Source: Bradyrhizobium cytisi
Lineage (GTDB): Bacteria > Pseudomonadota > Alphaproteobacteria > Rhizobiales > Xanthobacteraceae
Reading direction: 5' to 3'
Length of the DNA: 64,000 bases
Assembly (NCBI RefSeq): GCF_008123515.1
Contig: NZ_VSSR01000008.1
Location: 62,001-126,000, forward strand
The notes under the pieces are model-generated. The model did not search any database. It was not told where the DNA came from and saw only the letters and a program-made list of their open reading frames with translations. Made by a program: the position numbers and the translations under genes. Below, piece by piece: positions 25,346-33,528 of this stretch (within the stretch, counting starts at the first letter, position 1; every line of letters starts with the position of its first letter).

Positions 25346-25603
25346 ATGGCTCGCCGACTGCAACCTCTCTGGACGTTCAACGCCGTGCTGAAAGTTCTCG
25401 GCGGGCCGGTCGCTGTCGGCCGCATGCTCGGCCAGAGCTGCGCGGCCGTCTGCAATTGGCGCTCTTACCACGGAAAATTTCCCTGCAAATATTACTGGGA
25501 CCTCAAGGCGGCGCTAGCTGACGAAGGCTACTTCGCGCCGATCTCGCTCTTCACTTTCCACGCAGCCGACAACAAGAACGACAACATCGATCAGGCCGCT
25601 TGA
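25346..25603 (+). CDS. Cro-like phage repressor/regulator
   Basis: 85 residues from the ATG at 25346; the longer frame runs back through A+T-rich control DNA. The helix-turn-helix (LKVLGGPVAVGRMLGQSCAA, VCNWRSYHGKFPCKYYWDLK) has the Cro/YdaS pattern in which a GG-x-x-x-h-A is followed by a WxxxG-h-P turn. Expected to control the divergent promoters. The C-terminal tail is short. Confidence 0.75.
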   Translation: MARRLQPLWTFNAVLKVLGGPVAVGRMLGQSCAAVCNWRSYHGKFPCKYYWDLKAALADEGYFAPISLFTFHAADNKNDNIDQAA

Positions 25604-25632
25604 AGCAATTCAGCGGGCGGGAGGGAGCCGCC

Positions 25633-26082
25633 ATGCGTCAGCTATCGCTTTTCAAAGGCCGTAAGCAGCGCGGCATCGCACCCCCGCCACCGCTAGAGTT
25701 CGCAACCCACGCCACGCTCGCCGACATCTGCAAGCGCTGGATCAACCCGCAATGGAAGTTTACGCATCTGCCGCTCGGCGAGCATCGCGAGCATCGCATC
25801 AACGAACGCACCGGCAAGCGCTACTCGCCATCAGGCCAGCGCCTGCAGCGCATGGGCGTCAATCCGGGCTGGCCCGATTTCATTTTCGTCGGGCCGGAGC
25901 AGCAGGTCTTCTGGCTGGAGCTGAAGCGCTTCAGGACCGGAAGACTCTCCGAAGATCAAAGCGGCGTGCTGGCGCATCTCGTCGCCTGCGGCTTCGCCGT
26001 GCTGGTCACGACCTCGCTGGATGATGCGATCGAGACTCTGAAGCAGGTCGGCATCCTGCGCTCCAATTTTGCGGTGCAGTGA
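25633..26082 (+). CDS. VRR-NUC domain nuclease
   Basis: 149 residues from the ATG at 25633 (GGGAGG before it). The VRR-NUC core is visible: RMGVNPGWPDFIFVG, then FWLELKRFRTGRLSEDQ with the D...ExK catalytic pattern, and a C-terminal strand-helix (LVACGFAVLVTTSLDDAIET). Phage members probably process branched or modified DNA. Confidence 0.88.
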   Translation: MRQLSLFKGRKQRGIAPPPPLEFATHATLADICKRWINPQWKFTHLPLGEHREHRINERTGKRYSPSGQRLQRMGVNPGWPDFIFVGPEQQVFWLELKRFRTGRLSEDQSGVLAHLVACGFAVLVTTSLDDAIETLKQVGILRSNFAVQ

Positions 26083-26104
26083 TGTCAGCGACTATTCCCC
26101 GCGA

Positions 26105-26134
26105 TGGCCAAAATGGCCATGGCCAAGATGGCCA
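26105..26134. promoter_or_regulatory. Tandem TGGCCA palindromes, copies 2 and 3
   Basis: TGGCCAAAATGGCCA and TGGCCAAGATGGCCA stand back to back with no spacer, between two convergent genes. The first is identical to the site at 25189. They could be operators or, less likely, a weak bidirectional terminator. Confidence 0.5.
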
Positions 26135-26138
26135 GTCA

Positions 26139-26534
26139 CTACTTCTGCATGGCGCGCAGCTGATCGGCGGCTTCGAGGACCGCGCGCACAATCTCCTTGA
26201 AGTACGGCGCGTCGATCCGCTCGAAGAGATAGGCGTCGTTGCCGAGGATGCCGTCGTCCTCGCGAATCACCACGCCCCGCGCGACCAGCCGGGCGATATG
26301 CCGACGCACCGTCTGGCGCGAGATGCCAGTGATCCGATTGATTTCACTGATCGAAACAGGCGGATCGCCCCGATCATCATTCAGCCTGACGACCATCGCG
26401 ATCAGCAGCTCGGGCAGCGTCGCCGCTATGTTGTTCAGGGCAAAGTCGCCCATCATCGCCCTCATGGTCCGCAGGTACATCTGCGCAATGACGGCGGATG
26501 CGCGGTGGCGCGCTTCAAGCTCTGGCGTTCGCAT
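26139..26534 (-). CDS. Winged-helix phage regulator
   Basis: 131 residues from the ATG at 26534 (GGGGA before it); the longer frame would need a TTG. A winged helix-turn-helix is clear: VSISEINRITGISRQTVRRH, then ARLVARGVVIREDD, and a helical C-terminus. It may bind the TGGCCA palindromes, since TTGGCC and GGCCAA half-sites also occur upstream of it (26594-26600 and 26625-26631). That link is a guess. Confidence 0.75.
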   Translation of the reverse strand: MRTPELEARHRASAVIAQMYLRTMRAMMGDFALNNIAATLPELLIAMVVRLNDDRGDPPVSISEINRITGISRQTVRRHIARLVARGVVIREDDGILGNDAYLFERIDAPYFKEIVRAVLEAADQLRAMQK

Positions 26535-26697
26535 GGAATGTCCCCATCCTGCCGAACGGCCTTCTACTTTTTCCCGTTTGGGTTGATAGCGCAATTGGCC
26601 GGAAGGTCAATGCGGGCGGGTCCGGGCCAATGGTCAACTCAAGGTAAAATCACAGAGCGGCTTGGCGAAACCGTCAGCGCGCTGCAAGGAGGACCGC

Positions 26698-26961
26698 ATG
26701 CGCCGCACCCTGCCGCAGAAGCGGCGCTCCGAGACTTTCAAGATCGCGTTCGCGCCGTCGGCCAGAGCACCACCTCCGAGATCACGCGGCGAGCCGCCGA
26801 TGCCGGTCGCGCTCTATTCCTCGGCGTTTTCTGGCGAAAAGTTCGAGCGTGCCGTCATCCAAGAAATCAGGCGGCGGCGCGACGTGGTGAGGCGTCGGAG
26901 GCAGGACCGGACTTCGCGAAAGTCACGCGCTCATCGACGGGCATGGCGCTACCAGCAATAG
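26698..26961 (+). CDS. Small basic phage protein, possibly degraded
   Basis: 87 residues. AAGGAGG stands just before the ATG, so translation start is credible. The first 18 residues (MRRTLPQKRRSETFKIAF) match the start of a phage protein type I have seen in rhizobial prophages, but the rest is Arg/Pro-rich and reads like an out-of-frame continuation. A small deletion is likely. Function unknown. Confidence 0.45.
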   Translation: MRRTLPQKRRSETFKIAFAPSARAPPPRSRGEPPMPVALYSSAFSGEKFERAVIQEIRRRRDVVRRRRQDRTSRKSRAHRRAWRYQQ

Positions 26962-27103
26962 CAGCGAGTTCGATCTCGCCATCTGCCGAGTCGACGGAAA
27001 CGCCCGAGTGGATAAGCTGCGCGCCCTCGGAAACGCCATCGACTACCGACCAGCCGCAGCCTTCATCCGCGCCGCCATGCAGAGCATTGGAGTCGAGCCA
27101 TGA
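26890..27103 (+). pseudogene. Remnant of a DNA cytosine methyltransferase C-terminus
   Basis: A frame without its own start ends in RVDKLRALGNAIDYRPAAAF and IRAAMQ. This resembles the last motif of phage cytosine-5 methyltransferases (usually RxxRLRGYGNAI-V/D-P-x-x-A-A-x-F-I). The catalytic part is not in the window. Its stop overlaps the next start (ATGA), as if the original gene was coupled to the genes downstream. Confidence 0.45.
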
Positions 27104-27213
27104 CTGAACATCGCTCTTCGATCCAGCGACCGAATTGTCCGAAGGCGTATTCCGTCACGAGTACGTCTGCGGCGATCCGAGTGCGGCCTGCACATGATCG
27201 CGTGGGCCGATGA
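27100..27213 (+). CDS. Coupled mini-ORF, 37 residues
   Basis: Starts and ends in ATGA overlaps with its neighbours. Composition is ordinary (HRSSIQRPNCPKAYSVTSTS). Nothing is recognised. Coupling is the only sign that it is translated. Confidence 0.35.
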   Translation: MTEHRSSIQRPNCPKAYSVTSTSAAIRVRPAHDRVGR

Positions 27214-27308
27214 AAGCGAAGCATCCGCTCTGCGAGATCGTGATGGGCCGCGAGAATGTGCGCGGCCTGATACGGATGATTCACAGCGAGGGGTTCGACC
27301 TGCCATGA
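27210..27308 (+). CDS. Coupled mini-ORF, 32 residues
   Basis: MKAKHPLCEIVMGRENVRGL and so on, overlapping the mini-ORF before and the primase-like gene after by 4 bases each. It may serve only to pass ribosomes to the primase-like gene, or be a real microprotein. Confidence 0.4.
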   Translation: MKAKHPLCEIVMGRENVRGLIRMIHSEGFDLP

Positions 27309-28216
27309 ACGCAGACCAGCTCGCCCAGGCGCTCGGCGCTGTTCGATCCGGCAGGCAATGGAAGTGCCGCTGCGTCGCGCACGAGGATAGCTCGCCGAGC
27401 ATGATCATCTTCGACGGACACACTGATGTGCAGGTTCGCTGCATGGCCGGCTGCGATCCTGAGGACATCATCGACGTGCTGCGCTCGCGCGGCTTATGGA
27501 CCTGCGAGAGCTTATCTGGACCCGCTCGAGCCGAAAAAAGCGTTTCACGTGAAACGCTTAGCAATCAGCGCGAGCACAAAATGCGCATGCTGGCGCGCTG
27601 CATTTTCGATGATGCGATGGCACTGGAGGGCACCGCCGCAGCGCGCTATTTCGAGGGCCGCGATCTCTGGTCGGTCGCGCGCGAGATCGAGGACATTCGC
27701 TTTCATCCGCGCTGCCCCTGCGGCAGCGAAGGCGCAGAGCAAGCCGCCGTGATCGTCGCGATGCGCTCGGTCCATTCGCACGCGGTCACCGCGATTCAGC
27801 GAATTTATCTTGACCGCGCGGGCCGCAAGATCGGCAAGGGCATGATGCTCGGCACATGCTCGGGCGCGGCGATGAAGCTGCAGCAGCTCGATCATCACCA
27901 CACGCTGCATATCGGCGAAGGTCTGGAGACGATGCTCGCCTGCATCGCGATGGATCGCTCGCCGTGCTGGGCGCTCGGATCGACATCGCTGATTCAGACA
28001 TTCCCGGTGATCGGCGGCGTCGATCAGCTCGTGATCTGGGCCGATCATGATCCTTTGAAAAAGATCGGCGGCCAGATGGTGCGCGCCGGTCATAAAGCGG
28101 CTGGCATCTGCAGCGAGCGTTGGCTCGGCGCGGGCAAGCTCGTACTGGTGAAGACGCCGAGCACAGAAGGTTGGGACGAGGCCGATGTCTGGAGCGCCCG
28201 CTGTGGCAGAATTTGA
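27305..28216 (+). CDS. Toprim/primase-like phage protein
   Basis: 303 residues. The N-terminus has a CHC2-like zinc site (WKCRCVAHEDSSPSM and VRCMAGCDPEDI). The C-terminal Toprim domain shows the acidic motif LHIGEGLETMLACI and the DxD motif LVIWADHDP. Together they suggest a replication primase, probably acting with the ATPase encoded next. It has no good ribosome site of its own and relies on ATGA coupling. Confidence 0.85.
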   Translation: MNADQLAQALGAVRSGRQWKCRCVAHEDSSPSMIIFDGHTDVQVRCMAGCDPEDIIDVLRSRGLWTCESLSGPARAEKSVSRETLSNQREHKMRMLARCIFDDAMALEGTAAARYFEGRDLWSVAREIEDIRFHPRCPCGSEGAEQAAVIVAMRSVHSHAVTAIQRIYLDRAGRKIGKGMMLGTCSGAAMKLQQLDHHHTLHIGEGLETMLACIAMDRSPCWALGSTSLIQTFPVIGGVDQLVIWADHDPLKKIGGQMVRAGHKAAGICSERWLGAGKLVLVKTPSTEGWDEADVWSARCGRI

Positions 28217-29477
28217 CGATGATGATCACAAGACACTGCTCCCGGCTGACATCGTGCCGTTCAGACGCGCTCGCCCTGAAGACAGCGAGCAGCAACAGCC
28301 GCAACATCGCCCGATTATCACCGCCGAGCCCTATGTCTGGATCGATCCCGAAAAACTCCCGCTGCGCGACTGGCTCTATGGGCGGTTGCTGGTGCGCAGA
28401 TTTCTAACCGTGACGATTGCGCCAGGCGGCGTCGGCAAGTCATCCCTGATCGCCTGCGAGGCGCTGGCGATGGTCTCGGGCAAGAACCTGCTGGGCGTGC
28501 TGCCGGTGCGTAGGCTGAAAGTCTGGCTGTGGAATCTCGAAGACCCGCAGGAGGAGACCGCGCGCAAGATACAGGCGGCGGCGAAGCATTTCGATCTGAC
28601 CGCGGATGATCTCACCAGCTGGCTGTTCGTCAATTCTGGCCGCGATCATGCGCTGGTGATCGCCAAGGAAGTGCGCGGCGGCACCGTCATCCTGCGGCCC
28701 GTGATCGACAATCTCGTGCAGCAGCTCAGGGAGCACGGCATCGATGTGCTTGAGGTCGATCCCTTCGTCAGCTGCCATGAGGTCTCCGAGAACGACAATT
28801 CAGCCATCGACATGATCGCCAAGGAATGGAGCCGCGTCGCGGAGCTGGCGGATTGCGCCGTCCATCTCGTCCATCATACCCGCAAGGCTCCTATCGGCAC
28901 CGAAGTCAACACCGACAGCAGCCGAGGAGCCAAGGCGCTCACCGATGCGGCGCGCGTCGCGCGAGCGCTCAACCAGATGACCGAAGAGGATGCAGCCAAG
29001 GCCGGGGTCGATAACCACCGGCTGTTCTTCCGCAGCTTCAACGACAAGACCAATCTCGCGCCGCCTGTCCCGGTCTCGAATTGGTTCAAGCTCGCCAGCG
29101 TCTGGCTCGACAACGGCCCCGGTGGTGGCGATAGCGTCGGCGTCGTCACGCATTGGGATTGGCCCGATGCGATGGCTGGAGTTACGGGCGATGATTTTAC
29201 CAAGGTGGCCGAAGTGATCATGAGTCGCGACTGGCGGCTCGATCAACGCTCGACCGATTGGGTCGGCAAGGCTGTGGCGAGAGGCATGGGCCTGGACGAG
29301 GACGACAAGCGCGACAAAACCCGGATCGCGGGCCTGCTGAAGATGTGGATCACGGCCGGCAATTTGGTGGTGGTCGAGGGCAAAGATCAGCAGCGGCGAA
29401 CGAGGGAATTTGTGCAGGTGTGCAGTGCGAAAAAAGGCCCCGCTCCACTCGCCAAAAACGAACTGGAGCGAACTTGA
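28185..29477 (+). CDS. RepA-like AAA ATPase / helicase
   Basis: 430 residues. Walker A is APGGVGKSS near residues 79-87, Walker B is IDVLEVDPF near residue 190, and VHLVHHTRK gives the sensor-like motif of the RecA/RepA hexameric helicase group. Its start overlaps the primase-like gene by 32 bases. A replicative helicase or loader role with the Toprim protein is likely. The C-terminal 60 residues are charged and less conserved. Confidence 0.85.
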   Translation: MSGAPAVAEFDDDDHKTLLPADIVPFRRARPEDSEQQQPQHRPIITAEPYVWIDPEKLPLRDWLYGRLLVRRFLTVTIAPGGVGKSSLIACEALAMVSGKNLLGVLPVRRLKVWLWNLEDPQEETARKIQAAAKHFDLTADDLTSWLFVNSGRDHALVIAKEVRGGTVILRPVIDNLVQQLREHGIDVLEVDPFVSCHEVSENDNSAIDMIAKEWSRVAELADCAVHLVHHTRKAPIGTEVNTDSSRGAKALTDAARVARALNQMTEEDAAKAGVDNHRLFFRSFNDKTNLAPPVPVSNWFKLASVWLDNGPGGGDSVGVVTHWDWPDAMAGVTGDDFTKVAEVIMSRDWRLDQRSTDWVGKAVARGMGLDEDDKRDKTRIAGLLKMWITAGNLVVVEGKDQQRRTREFVQVCSAKKGPAPLAKNELERT

Positions 29478-29489
29478 GCAGACCGGAGC

Positions 29490-29562
29490 GCCTCCAGTCA
29501 CTGCTCCACTTCCACTTCCCTACGGGAAGGGGAAGTGGAGTGGAGCAGGTTCCACTGGAGGC
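29490..29562 (+). repeat. Long imperfect hairpin after the ATPase gene
   Basis: Outer 9-bp perfect stem (GCCTCCAGT/ACTGGAGGC) and an inner stem of about 19 bp (CTGCTCCACTTCCACTTCCC against its near-complement) with one bulged base. It lies 12 bases after the ATPase stop, just before the next gene's ribosome site. Several nearby copies of the word CTGGAGCG suggest local duplication. Attenuator, processing site or replication structure are all possible. Confidence 0.55.
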
Positions 29563-29602
29563 ACGGCCACTGGAGCGGAGCGGAGCAAAGGAGGATGGAA
29601 AC

Positions 29603-30076
29603 ATGATCCACGAGCTGGAACTGCTCGACGAGACCCCATCAACGTGGAGCGGCCCGCATGTCGGACGCCGGCTCGCCGAAGCGATGCAGACGCTGGCGCT
29701 GTTGCCGATAGGTGGCGGCAGCGGCGGCTCGGGCTGGCCAGCCTACTGTTACGAGTGGGACGACCTGCTGGCGCAGCAGGCGCAAGGCGAACTGGAGCGA
29801 ACGCAAGCGATGCAGAACCGCATCCGGCTGCTGCCATCGAGCCGAGAGGTTCAACGCATGGAGGTCGCCATCGTCTGGCCTGCGCAGTATCTCGCGCCGC
29901 TGGTGCATCTGCTGATCGCGACCAACATAGTTGCGCTGGCGCACAGCTTCGACCGTGACAGCGGCTGGGTGGCGAAGAAACGCGGCGGCTGTGCCGAGAC
30001 ATGGCGCGAGCGCCACGATCAGGGCTGCGACATCATCGCACGCGGCTTGCGCAGCTGCAGAGTGCCGGTGTTCTAA
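29603..30076 (+). CDS. DUF6362-like phage protein
   Basis: 157 residues from the ATG at 29603, with AAGGAGG before it. The N-terminal WSGPHVGRRLAEAMQTLALL and Pro-bearing turn (LLPIGGGSG), and the central RLLPSSREVQRMEVAIVWPA, follow the DUF6362 pattern as I remember it. The C-terminal WRERHDQGCDIIARGL resembles a helix-turn-helix end. In other prophages such genes precede the packaging genes; here host-type DNA follows. Confidence 0.65.
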   Translation: MIHELELLDETPSTWSGPHVGRRLAEAMQTLALLPIGGGSGGSGWPAYCYEWDDLLAQQAQGELERTQAMQNRIRLLPSSREVQRMEVAIVWPAQYLAPLVHLLIATNIVALAHSFDRDSGWVAKKRGGCAETWRERHDQGCDIIARGLRSCRVPVF

Positions 30077-30582
30077 CGGCCAAAGGGGTGGTCGCTCCGC
30101 CGTTGCTGGGTCTGCGCTATACCTTGCGCAAGCGCATCGGCCTGCTTCCGGCAGCCGGTCGGTCGTCCAAGACCAAAGGCTGCATCAAGCCTTCGAGCAC
30201 CTCGATCGGGGTGTCTAGTAAAACGACTGTTTTTGTATGAAGCCGTCTCAGTTGGCGATTATTTTTTTCGGTTCGGACACGTCCGGAAGTAGCCCATCGC
30301 TTCCGTTGACCCGTTGCAGCTACGTGTCCGCTGATGGGAGCGGACCGGAAGCTTGTCGCTGGGCGCCAACCCGATGCGATTGACCCAAAGCGGCCGTGAG
30401 GACCCCGACTACTCTCTCTCGACCGTCGGAACGTCGTTTCCAATCCGGATCATCCGTGTTTCTATCCCAAACAAGATCGGAAGGCTGCGGTACGATGTGG
30501 CGATCCAAGCAACGCCCACCAGGAGAACGATGCCCAAAGACGCTGACGAGGATCTGGGCAACGATGCCACCTGCAACCTGCT
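30077..30582. other. Non-coding junction, phage to accessory DNA
   Basis: About 500 bp with no credible gene. A run of T (30262-30270) and repeat-like GTCCGG words are seen. This is the left junction of the 28-kb accessory block. No terminal repeat shared with the right junction near 58.0-58.2 kb is visible by eye. Confidence 0.4.
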
Positions 30583-31519
30583 TCAGAATCCATAAGCGGC
30601 GAATGACAGCAGAACACCAAAGCAGAACACGGAGAGCGAGCGTTGACCACACAGGATTAGCGGGCGCAGCCATTTTGAGGTGAGCCCGGGTAAATCTGGC
30701 GGGAGAACACGCAGCAATACGACCATCAGTGCGAGGAAATGCGTGAGCCGCAGGGGATCAAGATTGGTTTTGTCGATGGGATAGATCGCGCGAACTAGCG
30801 CTTGCGGCACAAACTGCTCCAAGGATGGCACATGCCATGTCATCACGATCAGGAATGCAAAAACGAGCCAAGCCGCCGCAACGATCGTGACCGGGCGAGA
30901 CAATACTGCGGGCCGTACTATGCGGCCGCCACCAAACCCACACCAAACGCCGAAGACGAACAAGAACTGCCAGGCGAAGGGATTGAAATACCATTTGCCG
31001 CCTGGAAACGAAGGCAAATTCCAATCGAAATGTCGAGCTGCGAAGTAAAAAAGCGCAGAGAAGAGCAGCGTCCAATTCGGCCGTCGCAGCAGGCTCCACA
31101 GTACCGCTGGTGCCGCAATCACCAGCACGATATAAAGGGGCAGCACATCGAGATTGACCGGCTTATACTTGAGCAAAAGCGCCTGCCCGATCATTATATC
31201 CGTACGGTCCAGAAACTGAGCGATGTTGAACTCATCCTTGTACATCGGATTGTCGAACCGAGCTGCAGTGCGAGCAATCTGGGCCGTGAAAAACAGAAAT
31301 AAGAAAATATGAGCGACGTAGAGTTGCGATGCGCGCGTCCAAAGGCGCTTGGCGCCAGCTAGAAACTGGCCGGTCTTGATCGCTGGTCCATAGGAAAATC
31401 CGATCGAATAGCCGGAAATGAACACGAATATTTCGGCTGCGTCGCTGACGCCGTAGTTGCGAAGGGTGAACCAGTTCAGGAAGTTCTCCGGGATATGGTC
31501 TAGGAAGAATGTGGATCAT
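30583..31519 (-). pseudogene. OpgC-type acyltransferase, 5'-truncated and frameshifted
   Basis: The frame encodes the C-terminal majority of an OpgC-like membrane protein: FLDHIPENFLNWFTLRNYGV, FVFISGYSIGFSYG and several membrane helices. Normal proteins begin about 20 residues before LDHIP. Here the frame hits a stop right before that point, while MIHIL just upstream in another frame would join LDHIP if one base were removed. The gene therefore looks broken at its 5' end. OpgC adds succinyl groups to periplasmic glucans. A shorter product from a GTG at 31425 cannot be excluded. Confidence 0.7.
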
Positions 31520-32202
31520 GGCGCCCCCGGGCCTCGACGGTTTCTTCCGCGAAACCTGCAGCCGAGCGGGCGAACCTCGAAAGGAATTGACGCGGGAGCA
31601 GATCAACTCGATTGGTCTCAAATATGGTGCAGAATACCGATAGGCGTGCTCAAGATTTGCTCCCGGAGGCTGAAACGCTAGGTCGGAGATCGGCCCCTCG
31701 ATCGCCGGGCTACAAAATCGACGGACAACAGCTTTCTATCGCGCCACTCGGAGGCGGCCCGGTCGCCGTCCGTAAGCCGGTGCCGGGCCTAACCAACCGC
31801 GGGGAAGTACTCGCGCGGCGGCTAGCCGAAACATGCTTCAGCTTCGAGGCAGAGAAAAGGTCAAGCCTTCGCTCCCATCCCGCTCGCCTGTTTACACTGA
31901 CACGATTTCGCTTCTGGCCCGAGCCGAAGAGCGGTTCAGCCGCCGTGACGTTCGCTGTCGCTGGTAAACCGGACGCCGAGCTGAGCCTGCATCGACCGCA
32001 GCTTGTGACCCGAATCGGAAAAAGGGGGCTCAGGATGATGATCGGTTCCCGTTCCCGGAAGTTGAAGTTTCGAGGCAAGCAGGCTCCTCGAGAGAAGCCA
32101 GCGGTATATACAGCAGCACCGCTGGCAGTTCGACTGGCGACCGGAAAGTGAACGCCCCGCGCATGTTTAGGAACGTCCGGCGCGCCACCTTATTTCTCGA
32201 TC
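31520..32202. other. Stretch without a convincing gene
   Basis: A 179-codon plus-strand frame (31612-32151) crosses this stretch, but it has no ribosome site and its composition (Arg-, Pro-, Leu-rich with no domain look) suggests chance. I annotate nothing. Confidence 0.35.
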
Positions 32203-32433
32203 ATGCCGCTGTACTTCTTCAATGTTCTCAACCTAGATCCAAGCACGCCTGCCCCGTGCGAGGAATTTCCCGACGAGGAAGCGGCATGGAAGGAGGCGAC
32301 GCGCTTCGCAGCCGACCTGTTTAGGGACGTGGACGGGAAGCTTCGGCCGGGGGAGGAATGGGCCTTGGAAGTCACCGACGAAGCCGGGAAGGCAATCTTC
32401 AACATTCAGATCAGCACGAGCACAACGAAGTAG
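32203..32433 (+). CDS. DUF6894 family small protein
   Basis: 76 residues, the usual length. MPLYFFNVLN, the acidic middle EFPDEEAAWKEATRFAADLF and EEWALEVTDEAGKAIF match the family pattern. Such genes are numerous in Bradyrhizobium. Function unknown. Confidence 0.85.
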   Translation: MPLYFFNVLNLDPSTPAPCEEFPDEEAAWKEATRFAADLFRDVDGKLRPGEEWALEVTDEAGKAIFNIQISTSTTK

Positions 32434-32440
32434 GGTTGCC

Positions 32441-33253
32441 TCAGTCCGCTTGGTTGCGGTTGGTTTCGGGCCGACGCCCTTGGTTCTGGGACGCGGTAGC
32501 TGGCATTGTCACCTTCACACTCATGATGGGTGAACGAGCTGTCTCCAGCGCATGAAGATAGCCGCGGTCGAACTCTGCCACCTCTTCCAGTGCAGTCCGG
32601 TTAAGGAATTGCACCGTATGATTTTGCCACTCAATCAAGCCTTGCTGTCTAAGCTCCTGAAGCGTCCTGTTGACATGGACAACTGAGAGGCCGCATGCAT
32701 CGGCAACGTTCTGCTGTGTAAAGGGGAGACGGAAGCTGCTCTCATTGTCGAGGCTTCCAACGAGTTCTAATCGGGTGGCAATCTCGCAAAGGAGATGCGC
32801 AATTCTGCCCAGGGCCTGGCGCGATCCTAGGTTTTCAACCCATTCGCGATAGAGCGCAGCATGGATCAGCGTCTCGCGCCAAAACGCCTGCGTGATCCCA
32901 GGTGAGTCATTCATGAGCGCCTTGAGATAGGCGTGAGGCACAGAAGCGACTGTCGAGTTGCCAACGCTGCAAAGCTCATGATCCATGACGGGCAGGTGCA
33001 GCGTGTGCAAATCCGGCATATCGCCCGCGATATAGAACGAAGAGATTTGGTTGCGGGCCGAGATCACCCTTTGACGCGACAGAAACCCGCTCATCACAAC
33101 CGTCGAATGCGTGGGCGTGTCGCCGTGGCGCACGACATGTTCGCCATTGCCGAGCATCTTGAGCTTGTATGGCATGCGTGTGAGCTTGGCTTGGTCCTGC
33201 TCAGATAGACCGGCCACCGCCTGCAAGCGCGCGATCAGCTTACGATGGGGCAC
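32441..33253 (-). CDS. Crp/Fnr family regulator 1
   Basis: 270 residues from the GTG at 33253 (GGGAG before it). The cyclic-nucleotide-binding-like domain covers residues 20-130 (MLGNGEHVVRHGDTPTHSTV, VVMSGFLSRQRVI). The HTH is intact (LPFTQQNVADACGLSVVHVN, RTLQELRQQGLIEW). The cAMP-contact residues of true CRP (RGE...TS) are not seen, so the ligand is unknown. It may act near the adenylate cyclases 7 kb away, but that is only proximity. Confidence 0.9.
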   Translation of the reverse strand: MPHRKLIARLQAVAGLSEQDQAKLTRMPYKLKMLGNGEHVVRHGDTPTHSTVVMSGFLSRQRVISARNQISSFYIAGDMPDLHTLHLPVMDHELCSVGNSTVASVPHAYLKALMNDSPGITQAFWRETLIHAALYREWVENLGSRQALGRIAHLLCEIATRLELVGSLDNESSFRLPFTQQNVADACGLSVVHVNRTLQELRQQGLIEWQNHTVQFLNRTALEEVAEFDRGYLHALETARSPIMSVKVTMPATASQNQGRRPETNRNQAD

Positions 33254-33397
33254 GACGGGCTCCCTATCCTTGATAGGCGGGAGCACCAAGGTCTCTCAGC
33301 CACCGACGCCTACGGCGCAGCCTCGGCCGGTGATGCCTTATTAACGCATGAGGATCGGCAGAGTTCAACCGGTGATTTGCCCGAGCTGTCAGTTCCA

Positions 33398-33516
33398 CTG
33401 TTGGCCCTTCAGCGAAGTGGCAGCATCGCTCCACGAGGTCCGCTTATTAAATTAAGGCATGGCGGACAAGATTTGCTCAGGTTGAGTTCTTGGCATTTTG
33501 ATCCTTAGCGGGCATG
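33398..33516 (+). repeat. Dispersed repeat, copy A
   Basis: About 119 bp. Key words in order: CTGTTGGCCC, GCGAAGTGGCAGC, GAGGTCCGCTTATT, GGCGGACAAGATTTGCTCAG, TTGAGTTCTTGGCATTTTGA. Related copies are at 39514, 41471 and 54371, all in the same orientation. Confidence 0.75.
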
Positions 33517-33528
33517 GCACATCGCATA

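Noticed and set aside
31612..32151. A 179-codon plus-strand frame
   Set aside because: No ribosome site and no domain pattern; it lies in decayed DNA next to a broken gene.
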